64,000 bases of DNA, from NCBI GenBank assembly GCA_015178975.1, contig WHVD01000014.1:496001-560000 (forward strand), in the 5' to 3' direction. Positions 11,432 through 21,479 of the stretch are shown piece by piece. Position 1 is the first letter of the stretch. The number at the start of each line of letters is the position of its first letter. Under the pieces are notes generated by a model that was not told the origin of the DNA, did no database searches, and saw nothing but the letters and a program-made list of their open reading frames with translations. The translations under genes were made by a program, and so were the position numbers. This DNA comes from Hysterangium stoloniferum. Its lineage: Eukaryota > Basidiomycota > Agaricomycetes > Hysterangiales > Hysterangiaceae.

Positions 11432-11703
11432 TATTAAAAATAGTATGAGTTGACTCTATTGCAATACACAATATACAAGGGTTTAATAAGCTTGTAATAA
11501 AAGTATTTGTTTCTCAATATCTTGTGTCAGTTAGTGTAGCACCTCCTGACAATATAGGTTGGATGCTCTGGGAGGTGTATAGTGGTTCTGACACACATTA
11601 ACCTCCAAAAGCATGGTCCACAATTAGCATCTTCATATGAAAAGTTGCAATAATTGGTGGACTCCCCCTATAAAAAGGTGTGTTTCATCATCAAATTTAA
11701 CAT
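11432..11703 (-). repeat. 3' LTR of the copia element
   Basis: A 272-bp LTR whose minus-strand reading starts TGTTAAATTT and ends CTATTTTTAATA. The termini are therefore TGTTA...TAATA rather than canonical TG...CA. It matches the 15977-16247 copy except for one extra A. Confidence 0.93.
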
Positions 11704-11712
11704 ACCCCCTTG
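11704..11712 (-). promoter_or_regulatory. polypurine tract of the copia element
   Basis: On the minus strand AAGGGGGTA directly precedes the 3' LTR. This is the expected position and composition for the plus-strand DNA priming tract. Confidence 0.8.
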
Positions 11713-11741
11713 ATGAAACACTTTTTTAATCCCATATCTGT

Positions 11742-14700
11742 TCAATTTCCTAATCCCATCATAGATCTGAACTTTTCCACCTTTGGTTTTGGTAATGCTT
11801 TGGTTAAGATATCTGCCGGCATTTCATCTGTTTGTAGGTAGATAGGGTTGATTGATTCCTTTTCTACCATGTCACGTAACCAGTAGTAGCATAGGTCCAG
11901 ATGTTTCATTCGTCCATGATGTTCTGGATTCTTGGCTACAGTTAGTGCTGACTGGTTGTCAATGAAGAGTTTTGATGGACATGGTGCCTTGTATCCCAAT
12001 TCCTTTAACAGGTTCTGCATCCAACAGATCTCCTTCCCTGCTGCAACTGCAGCAACATATTCAGCTTCTGTGGTGGATAGTGTCACAATTGGTTGTAGTT
12101 TGCTGCTCCAACATACTGCTCCTGATCCCACTTTGATTATGTACCCTGTTGTTGATTTTCCACTGTCCTTGTCTCCACCATAACTAGCATCACTGAAGCC
12201 AACGAATAGATCTGTATTTAATGGATCAGGACCATATGTGAGTTTCATATCCATAGTTCCCTTCAAATATCGGAATAGATGCTTGACAGCCTTCCAATGT
12301 GCTATACCAGGGTTTGAATTAAACCGAGCCAATACTCCTGCAGTGTATGCAATGTCGGGACGGGTGGTAGTGGCCAAGTACATCATGGACCCAACTGCAT
12401 TAATGTAGGGAATGTCACGCATTTCATTCTGTTCCTCCATGGTTTTGGGTGACTGATCTGATGATAGTTTTGCCCCTGGATCCATGGGTGTACCCACTGT
12501 ATGACAATTTGACATCCCAAATTCCTGTAATTTGTTCAAGATGTACTGGCGTTGTGATAGAGAGATAGTCCGCTTTTCTCGATCTCGTGTGATTTCAATG
12601 CCTAACAGGAAAGATGTAGGTCCTAGATCCCTGAGTTTGAAATGTGTAGCTAATTCAGCTACAAAATCATCCAGGACTTTTTCGGATGGTCCTGCAAGGG
12701 TGATGTCATCTACAAATATGGGAACAATGACTTTGATTCCATCTCGTTGATAGATATAGACCGATGGATCAGAATAAATCCGCTTGAAGTCCATTTTCTC
12801 TAGTACACTCCGCAGGTGTTTGCTCCAGAGATTGCTTGCCTGCTTGAGTCCATAGAGCGACTTGTCTAGTCTACATGCTACATCTGATCCTCCTTGGTGA
12901 AATCCTTCTGGCTGGACCATGTATATTTCTGCATCAATATCACTGTTGATGAATGCATGTGATATGTCAACTGATCGGAGGTGAAGGCCTTCTGCTGCAG
13001 CCAGTGCTAATACTAGACGAATAGTAGCATGGCGCATTGTTGGGGCAAAAATCTCTGTATAGTCAAATCCTGGTCTCTGGTTGTATCCTTTAGCAACCAA
13101 TCGTGCCTTAAACCGTTCTATTGATCCATCTGCCTTGCGTTTCACTTTGAAAACCCATTTTGATCCTATAGCCTTTTTTCCTGGTGGTAGTTTCATTATG
13201 GTCCAAGTTCCATTGCTCATGTGTATGTTCATTTCCTCCAAGGCTGCCTCTCTCCATTGTCTTGCCTGTGGACCATTCATTGCCTCTGTAAATGTCCTTG
13301 GTTCAGAAATAATTGACACATGTGCCTCCTCCAATTCCACTTCATCGGTACTGTCAGAAGTGGTAGGATTGGGTTCCCAGGTTTTCCACCATTCATTAGG
13401 AGGTTTTTTGTTGCGCAAAGGTTTTCGAATAGCAATTGGTCTGTTATCTTCCTCCTCCTCTTCCTCCTCCTCATTATCTGTGATCTGGGGGGATGGTGTG
13501 ATAACATTGTCTTCGGATTCGGGTACAGGGATTTCATGATCCTCCACAGGGGCAGTTGGTAATTCATTTGGTGGATTATCATCTTCTTCAACAACTGGAC
13601 CCCCTGGGATATAATCCCTCGTACTTGATTCATCCTTCCCACCAGTATCTGGAACTTGTGGTGGTTGGTGTTTCCATGTGTATCGTTCATCGAATTCAGC
13701 TCGTTCACTGATCACTATCCTTCTTGTCAATGGGTTGTAGAATAACCATCCCTTATACCCTTCAGGATACCCAATGAAGATGCATTTCTCCATGTGAGAT
13801 CCCAGGCTTGATCGTTTATCCTTTTGAATGTGGACATATGCAATGCATCCCCAAACTCTGATGTGACTGATATTTGGTTTCCTTTTGTGCCAAATTTCAT
13901 ATGGAGTTTTGTCCTGTAAGGCAGATGATGGGCAGTGGTTCCAGATGTGTACAAATGCAGCCAGGCAGTACTCCCAGAAGTTCTTGGGTAGTTCAGACTC
14001 TGTTAGCATGGTTGTAATCCCTTCTGCTAATGTCCGGTTTGCACGCTCTGCCATTCCGTTTTGTTGAGGTCTATTACGGACTGTATGCTGACGCAAGATA
14101 CCATGTTTATCGGTGAATTCAATGAATGCCCTTGACATGTATTCTCCACCCTTGTCATCCCTAAGTTTCTTTATTTTCCGTCCAAGGAGGTTTTCTGCAA
14201 ATGCTTTGTACCGTTTGAATGCCCAGAAAACACCACTTTTGGACTTGATTGGGATGACGTAATAGAATCTTGAAGCCTCATCAATGAATGTAACCCAATA
14301 GTAACATCCAGATCGGGATCTTGTGCCAATATAATGTACATCTGTATGTACCAACTCCAAAGGTTCATTGCAGTGATGTTCTGAGGGGGGAAATGGGTTG
14401 GCATGCATCTTTCCTGCAAGACATGGTTCACAAATTGGATCTGGTTTAGCCTTTGAATTAAGTACCAATCCTTTGACCATGTTTCTTCTCATTAGATTCT
14501 TTATCCCCTCATAGTGGTGATGTCCCAATCTTCTATGCCACAGAGACAGATCTAGAGGTAAAGTAGAGGACATGTGCACATTCTCCATTCTATTTATAAT
14601 AGTCTTGCCATCCAAGTAGCCCACATTTCGATCAGTGATTGATGCAGTGAATAAAAGATTCCCATGGCGATTAAATCTTATGGTTTTGGATGAAATGTGT

Positions 14701-15821
14701 ACATCAAATTCTTTATAACGTGTGAGATATAGGACAGCAAGAAGATTATTATGTAAAGCTGGAACATGTAATACTTTTGTGAATTCAACCTCCCGGCTAA
14801 CTCTTCCATCAATGATTGGTTGAAAAATAACACTCCCAACACCTTCAGAATATACAATTCTATTGTCTGCAAGTTTTATTGGGGTTCTGTATGGGGTATA
14901 GGTGTGGAACCAGTTGTAATGGGGTGTCATATGTGATGTGGCCCCTGTGTCTGTATTCCAATCATAGATATTAGCTGAGGTTGCACATGCATCATGTTGT
15001 GAAAAGACACTTGCTTTTCCTGTCTGTTCCTCTACTTCCTCTATTTTTGCCTCTTCCATCTTGTTAGCACTGTTGCGTGACTGCCAGTATTGCTGTATCT
15101 TTTCTTTATTCCTTGGCTTTGGACAGTCATAGCTGAGGTGCCCTTCCTTGTCACAATTATAGCAAACCATCTTTTTTCGATGCTTGATGGGTGCTTTGGC
15201 CCTATTAACCATTTCTCCACGGCGATTGCGATTTAGTTCCTCGCTTCTAAATGCCTGGAGAATGGTATTCTTGTCCAACTTCTCCATGAGTAATAATGAT
15301 GAGGAGAGGTGTGCATATTCCTCAGGAAGAGCCCGGATGAGTGCCATGCATTGTAATTCTTCATCCAACTTTTCAATTGTGAAGTCCTTTGGGCGCAGGT
15401 TTTGAATAGTCCCCATTGCTTTATCAATTCTGACACCCAAATCCATCAAAGACTCCTTTTCATCCTTTTGGATTGAGAATAGGTCATCATAGGCATTGAA
15501 GCGGGCTCCTGGTTTTTGTTGTAAGTGTGTCCTTTCCAACAAGTCCCACATTTTGATTGGATCTTCTTCAAATCCACGGAAATGCACCCTCTGATCATTT
15601 TCCACCATAAGATATATCTCTGCAGCTGCTTTCTCTGCCTTTGTTTCCCACTTCTCAATGTTATCACTGCCATTTACTGGCTTGATTTCTTTTCCACAAA
15701 CAAGCTTCCAATAACCCAACTTCATCAACCATGCCTTCATTTCTCCAGACCATTCTGGATAATTTTGGTTGTTTAATGGTTTGAATTTTGGTAATGATTC
15801 TGAGGATGTCATGCTTGACAC
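11742..15821 (-). CDS. copia Gag-Pol polyprotein
   Basis: 1,359 aa, start ATG at 15821, stop at 11742. Domains in order: UBN2-type Gag (about 10-205); CCHC zinc knuckle C220-x2-C223-x4-H228-x4-C233; aspartic protease DTGA at 291-294; HHCC pre-integrase region (about 425-470); integrase core with D494, D555/D556 and E592 in contexts VHTD, RDDKGGEY and NGMAERAN; a Glu-rich linker near 783-792; copia reverse transcriptase from about 875 with FVDD at 1036-1039; RNase H with FSDASYGG, STTEAEY and FIDNQSA, ending in a PADILTKALPKPK tail. It acts in cytoplasmic virus-like particles and the nucleus during element replication. No stop or frameshift was seen, and no Gag/Pol slippage site is required because there is one frame. 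Confidence 0.96.
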   Translation of the reverse strand: MSSMTSSESLPKFKPLNNQNYPEWSGEMKAWLMKLGYWKLVCGKEIKPVNGSDNIEKWETKAEKAAAEIYLMVENDQRVHFRGFEEDPIKMWDLLERTHLQQKPGARFNAYDDLFSIQKDEKESLMDLGVRIDKAMGTIQNLRPKDFTIEKLDEELQCMALIRALPEEYAHLSSSLLLMEKLDKNTILQAFRSEELNRNRRGEMVNRAKAPIKHRKKMVCYNCDKEGHLSYDCPKPRNKEKIQQYWQSRNSANKMEEAKIEEVEEQTGKASVFSQHDACATSANIYDWNTDTGATSHMTPHYNWFHTYTPYRTPIKLADNRIVYSEGVGSVIFQPIIDGRVSREVEFTKVLHVPALHNNLLAVLYLTRYKEFDVHISSKTIRFNRHGNLLFTASITDRNVGYLDGKTIINRMENVHMSSTLPLDLSLWHRRLGHHHYEGIKNLMRRNMVKGLVLNSKAKPDPICEPCLAGKMHANPFPPSEHHCNEPLELVHTDVHYIGTRSRSGCYYWVTFIDEASRFYYVIPIKSKSGVFWAFKRYKAFAENLLGRKIKKLRDDKGGEYMSRAFIEFTDKHGILRQHTVRNRPQQNGMAERANRTLAEGITTMLTESELPKNFWEYCLAAFVHIWNHCPSSALQDKTPYEIWHKRKPNISHIRVWGCIAYVHIQKDKRSSLGSHMEKCIFIGYPEGYKGWLFYNPLTRRIVISERAEFDERYTWKHQPPQVPDTGGKDESSTRDYIPGGPVVEEDDNPPNELPTAPVEDHEIPVPESEDNVITPSPQITDNEEEEEEEEDNRPIAIRKPLRNKKPPNEWWKTWEPNPTTSDSTDEVELEEAHVSIISEPRTFTEAMNGPQARQWREAALEEMNIHMSNGTWTIMKLPPGKKAIGSKWVFKVKRKADGSIERFKARLVAKGYNQRPGFDYTEIFAPTMRHATIRLVLALAAAEGLHLRSVDISHAFINSDIDAEIYMVQPEGFHQGGSDVACRLDKSLYGLKQASNLWSKHLRSVLEKMDFKRIYSDPSVYIYQRDGIKVIVPIFVDDITLAGPSEKVLDDFVAELATHFKLRDLGPTSFLLGIEITRDREKRTISLSQRQYILNKLQEFGMSNCHTVGTPMDPGAKLSSDQSPKTMEEQNEMRDIPYINAVGSMMYLATTTRPDIAYTAGVLARFNSNPGIAHWKAVKHLFRYLKGTMDMKLTYGPDPLNTDLFVGFSDASYGGDKDSGKSTTGYIIKVGSGAVCWSSKLQPIVTLSTTEAEYVAAVAAGKEICWMQNLLKELGYKAPCPSKLFIDNQSALTVAKNPEHHGRMKHLDLCYYWLRDMVEKESINPIYLQTDEMPADILTKALPKPKVEKFRSMMGLGN

Positions 15822-15957
15822 AGTAGGGAAATTTTCGAAAATCCGAAAATTAAGGTTTCTTGCTTATGCAAGCAAAAGTGACAGGCTCAACCAAACACAA
15901 AAGTTGGTTTGTTATGCCTCCAAATTCAAGTACTTATAGTAATGTGTATTACAATTA

Positions 15958-15976
15958 GAAGCCGGGGCCCATAACC
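15958..15976 (-). promoter_or_regulatory. primer-binding site, probably for an initiator tRNA-Met half-molecule
   Basis: Immediately downstream of the 5' LTR the minus strand reads GGTTATGGGCCCCGGCTTC. Its complement, GAAGCCGGGGCCCATAACC, looks like an anticodon stem-loop 5' half with a CAT anticodon in the context GGGCCCATAACC, as in eukaryotic initiator tRNA-Met, and not like a tRNA 3' end. Drosophila copia is known to prime from an internal, cleaved iMet fragment, so the same mode is inferred here. Confidence 0.65.
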
Positions 15977-16247
15977 TATTAAAAATAGTATGAGTTGACT
16001 CTATTGCAATACACAATATACAAGGGTTTAATAAGCTTGTAATAAAAGTATTTGTTTCTCAATATCTTGTGTCAGTTAGTGTAGCACCTCCTGACAATAT
16101 AGGTTGGATGCTCTGGGAGGTGTATAGTGGTTCTGACACACATTAACCTCCAAAAGCATGGTCCACAATTAGCATCTTCATATGAAAAGTTGCAATAATT
16201 GGTGGACTCCCCCTATAAAAAGGTGTGTTTCATCATCAAATTTAACA
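15977..16247 (-). repeat. 5' LTR of the copia element
   Basis: A 271-bp LTR nearly identical to 11432-11703. Read on the minus strand it contains the promoter; the TATA-like sequence CTTTTTATAGGG lies about 30-45 nt inside the LTR start. Confidence 0.93.
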
Positions 16248-16252
16248 GCCTT

Positions 16253-17067
16253 TCGATTGCAAACTTCGGTAATTCTTCAAATTAACTATTTTTGCACCCG
16301 AAGTACAACTTATGGGAGACATTATTGATGCGAAGTCCATTTTCGGTGCGAGTCGGCATGGGCCAATGAGTCCCGATAGAACGGACGAATATCAGACGCA
16401 CGTCCAAACAAGAGCAAACAGACTCGACACAAAAAGACGCGTGTCTTCAGCATTCGTATTATTTTCGGATCCGATCTCGAACAGCGTGAAAAATCAATTA
16501 GGAGCCGTATCACGGCCTGGAAACTAGAAACGTACCTATGAAGGTTAGAATTTTAGACCTGATACAGTTGGGACATCGTATTTAGTCACCGTGTTGAATT
16601 TCTGGGGATTAGAGAGTATTTGCAACTAATATATAACTCTCTATTGCGAACAATGTCGTACGTGATGGACAGGTAACCGGTGATAGGTATATAATCTAGC
16701 CATTTGTTATACGTTTGCAACGAGTCCCCATGTACCTAACTCAAGACAAGCGTACCCTGAATCTCGAAATCTAACACGGCGGGATCTCCTGTGTGCCCTT
16801 CGCGCTACAGTTGCGTCTCGAGCCAATTCTCGGGCACATCTCAACGTCTGCGGGTTTGCGGCAAATGACCGAAAAGCGAAACTAGCCACAAAGATTTTAA
16901 GGCTGTGGATGTTGACATAATATCCCTATTAAATATCGCTCTATAAGACTAATACAGCGGACGCGGTGTATATGTGAATATGTTGAACAATAAATGGCGC
17001 GGCGGAATAATAGAATAACGAGGACAAAGGAAAAAAAGAAACAATTTGTGTGAGACAAAGCAACCAC
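16253..17067. other. intergenic sequence right of the copia insertion
   Basis: Only short frames (60-71 codons) on either strand, without recognised product. No repeat shared with the rest of the window was seen. Confidence 0.35.
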
Positions 17068-17108
17068 ACCCGAACAAAGGAAGCCAGTCCTTTGTCCTTT
17101 GTTCGGGT
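17068..17108. other. perfect 14-bp hairpin
   Basis: ACCCGAACAAAGGA (17068-17081) is followed after 13 nt by its exact reverse complement TCCTTTGTTCGGGT (17095-17108). It may be an RNA hairpin or terminator, or the collapsed remnant of an inverted-repeat element. Confidence 0.6.
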
Positions 17109-17212
17109 TTCGGTATAGTCGATCCTGATCAGTGCAATGGGTCGACCCTAAACAACAGGGTATTTTTTTTTTCTCAACAGTGGAGTGTTACCTGACACCG
17201 AGAAAGGCCTAG

Positions 17213-17497
17213 CTCCAAAAAATTTTAGGATCTTCAGTAGAGGCTTATTTTATATCCACTCCGCCAATCACTAATAGGATCCTTAACCGAGTTAATGTCG
17301 CTTAACGATCCAACACGTGATTGGCGGTTTAGAATCCAACCAACTTGTGGATCCTTAAAATCCAGACCCGAATTAAAATCGGCAAAGGATCTAACATGTG
17401 ATTGCAAGGTTTAGAAGATGCTAACCAAGGATTCAATGGATGATTGTTGGAGTTTATATAAAATAACGCTCTAATAAGGATGCTAAATTTTTTGGAG
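17213..17497. mobile_element. MITE-like element with 19-20-bp terminal inverted repeats
   Basis: The left end CTCCAAAAAATTTTAGGATC is mirrored at the right end by GATGCTAAATTTTTTGGAG. The 285-bp interior contains two diverged direct copies of an 80-bp unit (GGATCC...TTAA...GATC.AACA.GTGATTG..GGTTTAGAA). There is no coding capacity. A clear target-site duplication was not found. Confidence 0.6.
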
Positions 17498-18142
17498 AGG
17501 GGGTTATTCCGGTGTGAGAAAGATATGCATTTGAGATTGTGGCAACGGAATATGAGGACAAGGGAAAGTGAGACAGTAACCATGAGGAACCCAAGCAACT
17601 AACACTTATATTTCAATCTTATTGTCCCGTACACAATACTGCGGCTCCGGTATCTCCCCCTTCTGAATGTGGGATGACTCATAACACCGCTGTAGCTCCG
17701 CCTTCGGAAGTAAGCTAGCGGAGGAGTAGCTTTCCCAGTCCTTCCTTGAGTGTATATTACCATATTGTGCCATCTAACCAGCTAAGTTTAACAATAATGA
17801 ATTCAGAATATCGCCCATTATGACGATGACTAGATGTTGAGAGAACGTTGTGGCTGCTTCCACTAATTCAGTCGCTACCCGGAGTCTGGCCACACCCGAC
17901 CTCCGCATATATAATATTAATGTGATCGGTTTCCGCTCCACTTTGTTTCACCCCTTCAGACTAGCTGTAGTAAGCCGCCAGCAACATTCTCCAAGTTCTT
18001 TGGCTAGTAGTGTGCATATACCTTCTCTTTTGCCATCCTACAGCATTGTAAGGTGTTGCATACGCTATTCCCTCCGCTGTTAGTCTTCTTTGGAACTAGC
18101 GTTAGCTCTTAATAACTGAACGTACACACTTCACAAGCCAAT
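17498..18142. other. upstream region of the C2H2 gene
   Basis: No gene is recognised. The last 150 bases carry the likely 5' UTR of the zinc-finger gene. A small plus-strand ORF at 17850-18083 has no recognisable product. Confidence 0.35.
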
Positions 18143-19070
18143 ATGACGTACTGTGAACGTTGCGACAGACACTTTGGATCTTACGCAGCCCTTTACCGTC
18201 ACGAACGAGACTCCAGTGCTCATAATATCTGTGGTGACTGCGAGAGAGATTTTCTTACTTGGCATGGCTTGAAAGAACACTGGGTCCAGAGCCCGAGACA
18301 TTCCTACTGCCAATATTGCAACGAGCACTATGATGATCGAGATGACCTTCATGAACACTTCGAAGACGCACATTACTTTTGTTCAGGCTGTTCAAAGGTA
18401 CGTTGCCTCCCGCGTGTTATTTCTGGCTTGTACTGTATCAACACCAATCACGTCCTTTATCCAGGTCTTCAAGAACGCAGCAGGACTCCACGAACACAAC
18501 CGCCAAAGCCACTACTACTGCGCCGAGTGCTGCCGCCTCTTCCGCAGCCAGAGCAACCTCGACGCGCACCGCAACTCCTCCATGCACAAGCCGAAAAGCG
18601 TGATGTGTCCCGGGCGAGACTGCGGGAGGGGCTTCGTCTCCGTGTCCGCCCTCATCCTCCACTTCGAGTCGGGCGCCTGCCCCTCCGGGATGACGCGCGC
18701 GGAGCTCAACCGCAACGTGGCCCGCGTGGACCGCGACAACTACTTCACGAATCCCGCGAAGCTCATCACCGGCCCGGAGGTCGTCCAGACGTGGGCCACT
18801 GAGCGGTCGTGGAATGGCGACGCGTACGAGTGTTTTCTTTGCCACGGGACGTTTGGCGCGTTGCGGTCGCTCAATGCCCATCTGCAGAGCCCGCGGCACG
18901 AGGCGAAGATCTATAGGTGTCCGAATCGTGCTGCTTGTGGCACGGAATTCCGCGTGTTGAGTTCGTTGACGCAGCATGTTGAGAGTGGCAAGTGTGGGGT
19001 TAATAGGTTCAGGGAGGTTCAGAATGCCATGGATGAGCTGGTCAGCGGTGTTAAGAGGCTTGGGATGTGA
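18143..19070 (+). CDS. multi-C2H2 zinc-finger protein (agaricomycete-expanded family)
   Basis: Two exons, 18143-18397 and 18465-19070, with a 67-bp intron (donor GTACGT, acceptor ATCCAG); product 286 aa. The N-terminal half is a string of closely spaced zinc fingers beginning YCERCDRHFGSYAALYRH, then NICGDCERDFLTWHGLKEH, YCQYCNEHYDD..., FCSGCSK and YYCAECCRLFRSQSNLDAH. A larger C-x4-C finger (MCPGRDCGRGFVSVSALILH) follows, then a linker (about residues 160-200) with DRDNYFTNPAKLITG. Two more fingers (YECFLCHGTFGALRSLNAH, YRCPNRAACGTEF) close the protein. The order of fingers and linker matches, from memory, a family of C2H2 proteins common in mushroom-forming fungi. Nucleic-acid binding is likely; the target is unknown. 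A decayed duplicate lies at 50,040-50,760. Exon 2 is GC-rich compared with its surroundings. Confidence 0.88.
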
Positions 19071-19760
19071 GTCTAAATGTCTTGGGAATGCGACTTTCAA
19101 GCTAGTTATATTGTACGTGCGGTGCGGGTCTTATCTGATGGTCCCGAAATATGTTCCTGTTATATGATATCGATTGTAATGATAATCTTCGCTGCCAAGG
19201 CACAAAATGTGCCACTGAATTTCAGTGGTTGGGTATACTATATATAATGTATACTTGTTAAACAAAAATATAAACTATTTATGTAATGGAAATCTATTAT
19301 GGACAACAGATGTATCTATGCTAAAACAATTCGATGGTCCCGGGCAATAAAACAGCAGGCTCAGCGTGGTCTTTTGACGCCTCACATGTCACAACACCAG
19401 CAGTGTGTAGAGTACTAAATCCTAGGCGAGATCAAACTAAAACTAATTATTAGACATAATCGCGAGGTAGTATGGCAACTTCAATTACAGTAGGATTCCA
19501 GGTGAGAGTGTGATATCAGCCAGCAGTGAAACGCACCTTTGGAAACGCTTCACAGTGAGCGGCTGCCAGTGAGTGCACCTAGATAGCTCTAACACCCATC
19601 GATTCGTGCAAGTTACCATACATGTACTTTCACCTTTTATATGCCCAGAGTGTTTCACTCCCAATGTATCCTTGACTCACTTTATAGCGTTAACGATGCC
19701 GAGTCCGATATCATCGTGACAGTGTTTAACCTTCTGTTTGTATGCGCATTGACACTCGTA
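19071..19760. repeat. 3' flank of the C2H2 gene, duplicated at about 50,790-51,740
   Basis: Blocks such as the GGTGAGAGTGTGATATCAG region and the final GTGTTTAACCTTCTGTTTGTA recur in the same order and spacing after the C2H2 pseudogene at 50-51.7 kb. Gene and flank were therefore duplicated together. No ORF is convincing. Confidence 0.6.
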
Positions 19761-19854
19761 ACCCTGTCGCCCCCTCCCCCTCGCCCCCCCCTCCCCCCTT
19801 CCCCGGACGAGGAGATCCCGCCTCTAACTATAAACAGTCCTTAGCCACGGCTGG

Positions 19855-20090
19855 TGTCACCGCACAGTCTGCTCGGGAGATGATAAGTGGCACATTATCC
19901 CCAGCCATGAGGCCTTCTGCCCCACATAAATGGGGATCAGCATCGTTCTTCAGGTTTTCATGACGTAGATGCGTATCCAGGGACCAGCTGTATTTACGAC
20001 GATTATGATACGCTTCACGGAGTAAGGCAGCCCATATGATAAGCAGCGCTGTTTAATAAAGATGAACGGCGAGGCAACCTCCCGTCGAGG
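19855..20090 (-). repeat. fragment of a dispersed element also at 46,340-46,790 (inverted)
   Basis: The reverse complement (CCTGGATACGCATCTACGTCATG..., GATGCTGATCCCCATT..., CACTTATCATCTCCCGAG) matches 46,510-46,640. The adjacent GATAAGCAGCGCTG matches GATAGGCAGCGCTG at 46,773. It is a degraded copy with no open frame. Confidence 0.65.
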
Positions 20091-20129
20091 CTGCACCGTC
20101 TCCTAAAATACCAAGAGCGCGATGAGTTT

Positions 20130-20480
20130 ACAAAGTGCCAAGAAGACTTCAGTGAGCGCCTCACCAGTAAAATGAGTTTAACCTCTGAAGCCTACTCCAG
20201 ACTGCTCCAGGCCCTCCACAACGTCCAGGTGCCCAGAGCTTCTTAGAATGGTGGGATCTCTTCCGGGATCAAAAAACCATTTTACTGATATGGTTTCGTC
20301 TTATTGTTACATAATAGTTCAACACTCTTTTCGCCCAAATCAGTGATAACTCGGGAATTGGATAATCGTCTACATCTTGAGACATACGGTCTTGCCCCTT
20401 AGATATAATATAGGAAATAGACAATTCGTTTTCATCGATAATGAGGGATGATGGAGATTATTGCGGTACAGCTCTGGTCA
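20130..20480. repeat. dispersed repeat shared with 49.65-49.8, 52.2-52.4 and 54.2-54.3 kb
   Basis: CCTCCACAACGTCCAGG...TTTACTGATA resembles TTCCACAACGTCCAGGCGCG...TTTACTGATG at 52,230 and 54,230. AATCAGTGATAACTCGG...GTCTTGCCCC resembles 49,650-49,730. Parts look like SSP-gene 5' leader sequence detached from its coding region. Confidence 0.5.
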
Positions 20481-21034
20481 ATATCTTTTGAATGACTAGG
20501 TGCTCGCTTAGTGTTGGCAAAGACCCACCAGCTTTCATGGTGATCTATCTTGTCAAACATTCTCAGAATCTTAGTTATTTAATTTGAGGCTCTATCTCAA
20601 TTTCTTAAAATTGGCCGGGTTAGCCGTTGGCAACACGAGGGGGAACTTCGGTAGGATATTTCTCTAATCTATAAGCCTTGATTTGTGATCCAGACGGCTC
20701 CAGGAGGCACCTGGATGTTGTGGACAAACAGCCCTGGAGCTTAAAATCATTTTACAAATGCAAAATTAATAAGTAGATAAATAATACGGAAAAATGACTG
20801 GCGGATTTTACGCCACAGCGATAGGACCACCAGCTAGTAAGAAGACAAGAAATCTTCTCATCAGTAACATAGTTTTAAGCGTCGGGGGGCTCTACAGTCC
20901 GAGGGGATTATTATAGAAAAAAAAGAGAATCTCAATTTCTATAAAAAGGCAAGAAATACGTCTCATAGATGTAGACAACTACCCATCCAACTCTCTGCAT
21001 AACCCAACCTGCATTCAACTGCGCCTAAACAACA

Positions 21035-21336
21035 ATGCAATTCATTCGTCTTTCTGTTGTCTTCAGCCTCATTGCCTTCGTTGCGGCAACGCCAATGACC
21101 GCACTTTCTACAAAAGCCAAAAAGGCATGCTGCGCTAAAGGCTTGAGTGAGTTTGTTTTGGATTGAATAAGTCATGTCCATTTCTAAACCAACACTTTAG
21201 AAGATTGCGGGGATGTTCAAATTCCTGAGAACCCCCCGAAAAACTGTTGTCCCGCAGGTGGTCAGTTTTTAAAATCGCGAGAGATGATATTATGTTCTGA
21301 CTACATATAATCACAGTCGCCCATTGTAGCGCCTAA
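21035..21336 (+). CDS. small secreted cysteine-rich protein, copy 1
   Basis: Three exons, 21035-21146, 21201-21260 and 21317-21336; introns of 54 and 56 bp with CTAAAC and CTGAC branch-like sites; product 63 aa. Residues 1-19 (MQFIRLSVVFSLIAFVAAT) form a signal peptide. The mature peptide of about 44 aa has six cysteines in the order CC...C...CC...C (CCAKG, DCGD, NCCPAG, HC). A TATAAAA box lies at 20940, about 95 nt before the ATG. Intron 2 has a weak donor, GTCAGT. The three-exon structure is conserved in all five copies in this window, including two identical copies that use GTGAGT. No known family is recognised. Export from the cell is likely; function is unknown. Confidence 0.75.
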
Positions 21337-21479
21337 TATGTGCTGGGAAGCGATTGACTAAATTGGTTCCACAATATTAATGTAGAACGACTCTTGTGAA
21401 AAATATTTTCAAGTATCTTCAAAGGACTAAACCACAGTGAATGAGCACGAGTCGCCCATGGTGAACAGCGCTCGGCATG

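Larger units (their letters stand above)
11432..16247 (-). mobile_element. complete Ty1/copia LTR retrotransposon, apparently young
   Basis: The element is 4,816 bp with direct LTRs at 11432-11703 and 15977-16247, flanked by the 5-bp TSD GCCTT (11427-11431 and 16248-16252). Transcription runs on the minus strand: the 5' LTR is the right copy. A primer-binding site abuts the 5' LTR and a purine tract abuts the 3' LTR. The single 1,359-codon Gag-Pol frame is uninterrupted and in copia order (Gag, PR, IN, RT, RH). The two LTRs differ, by eye, only in one A within an A-run (11639-11644 versus 16185-16188). All parts needed for autonomous transposition appear present. Confidence 0.95.

Noticed and set aside
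18438..19100. 220-codon minus-strand ORF across C2H2 exon 2
   Set aside because: Shadow of the GC-rich zinc-finger exon on the other strand.
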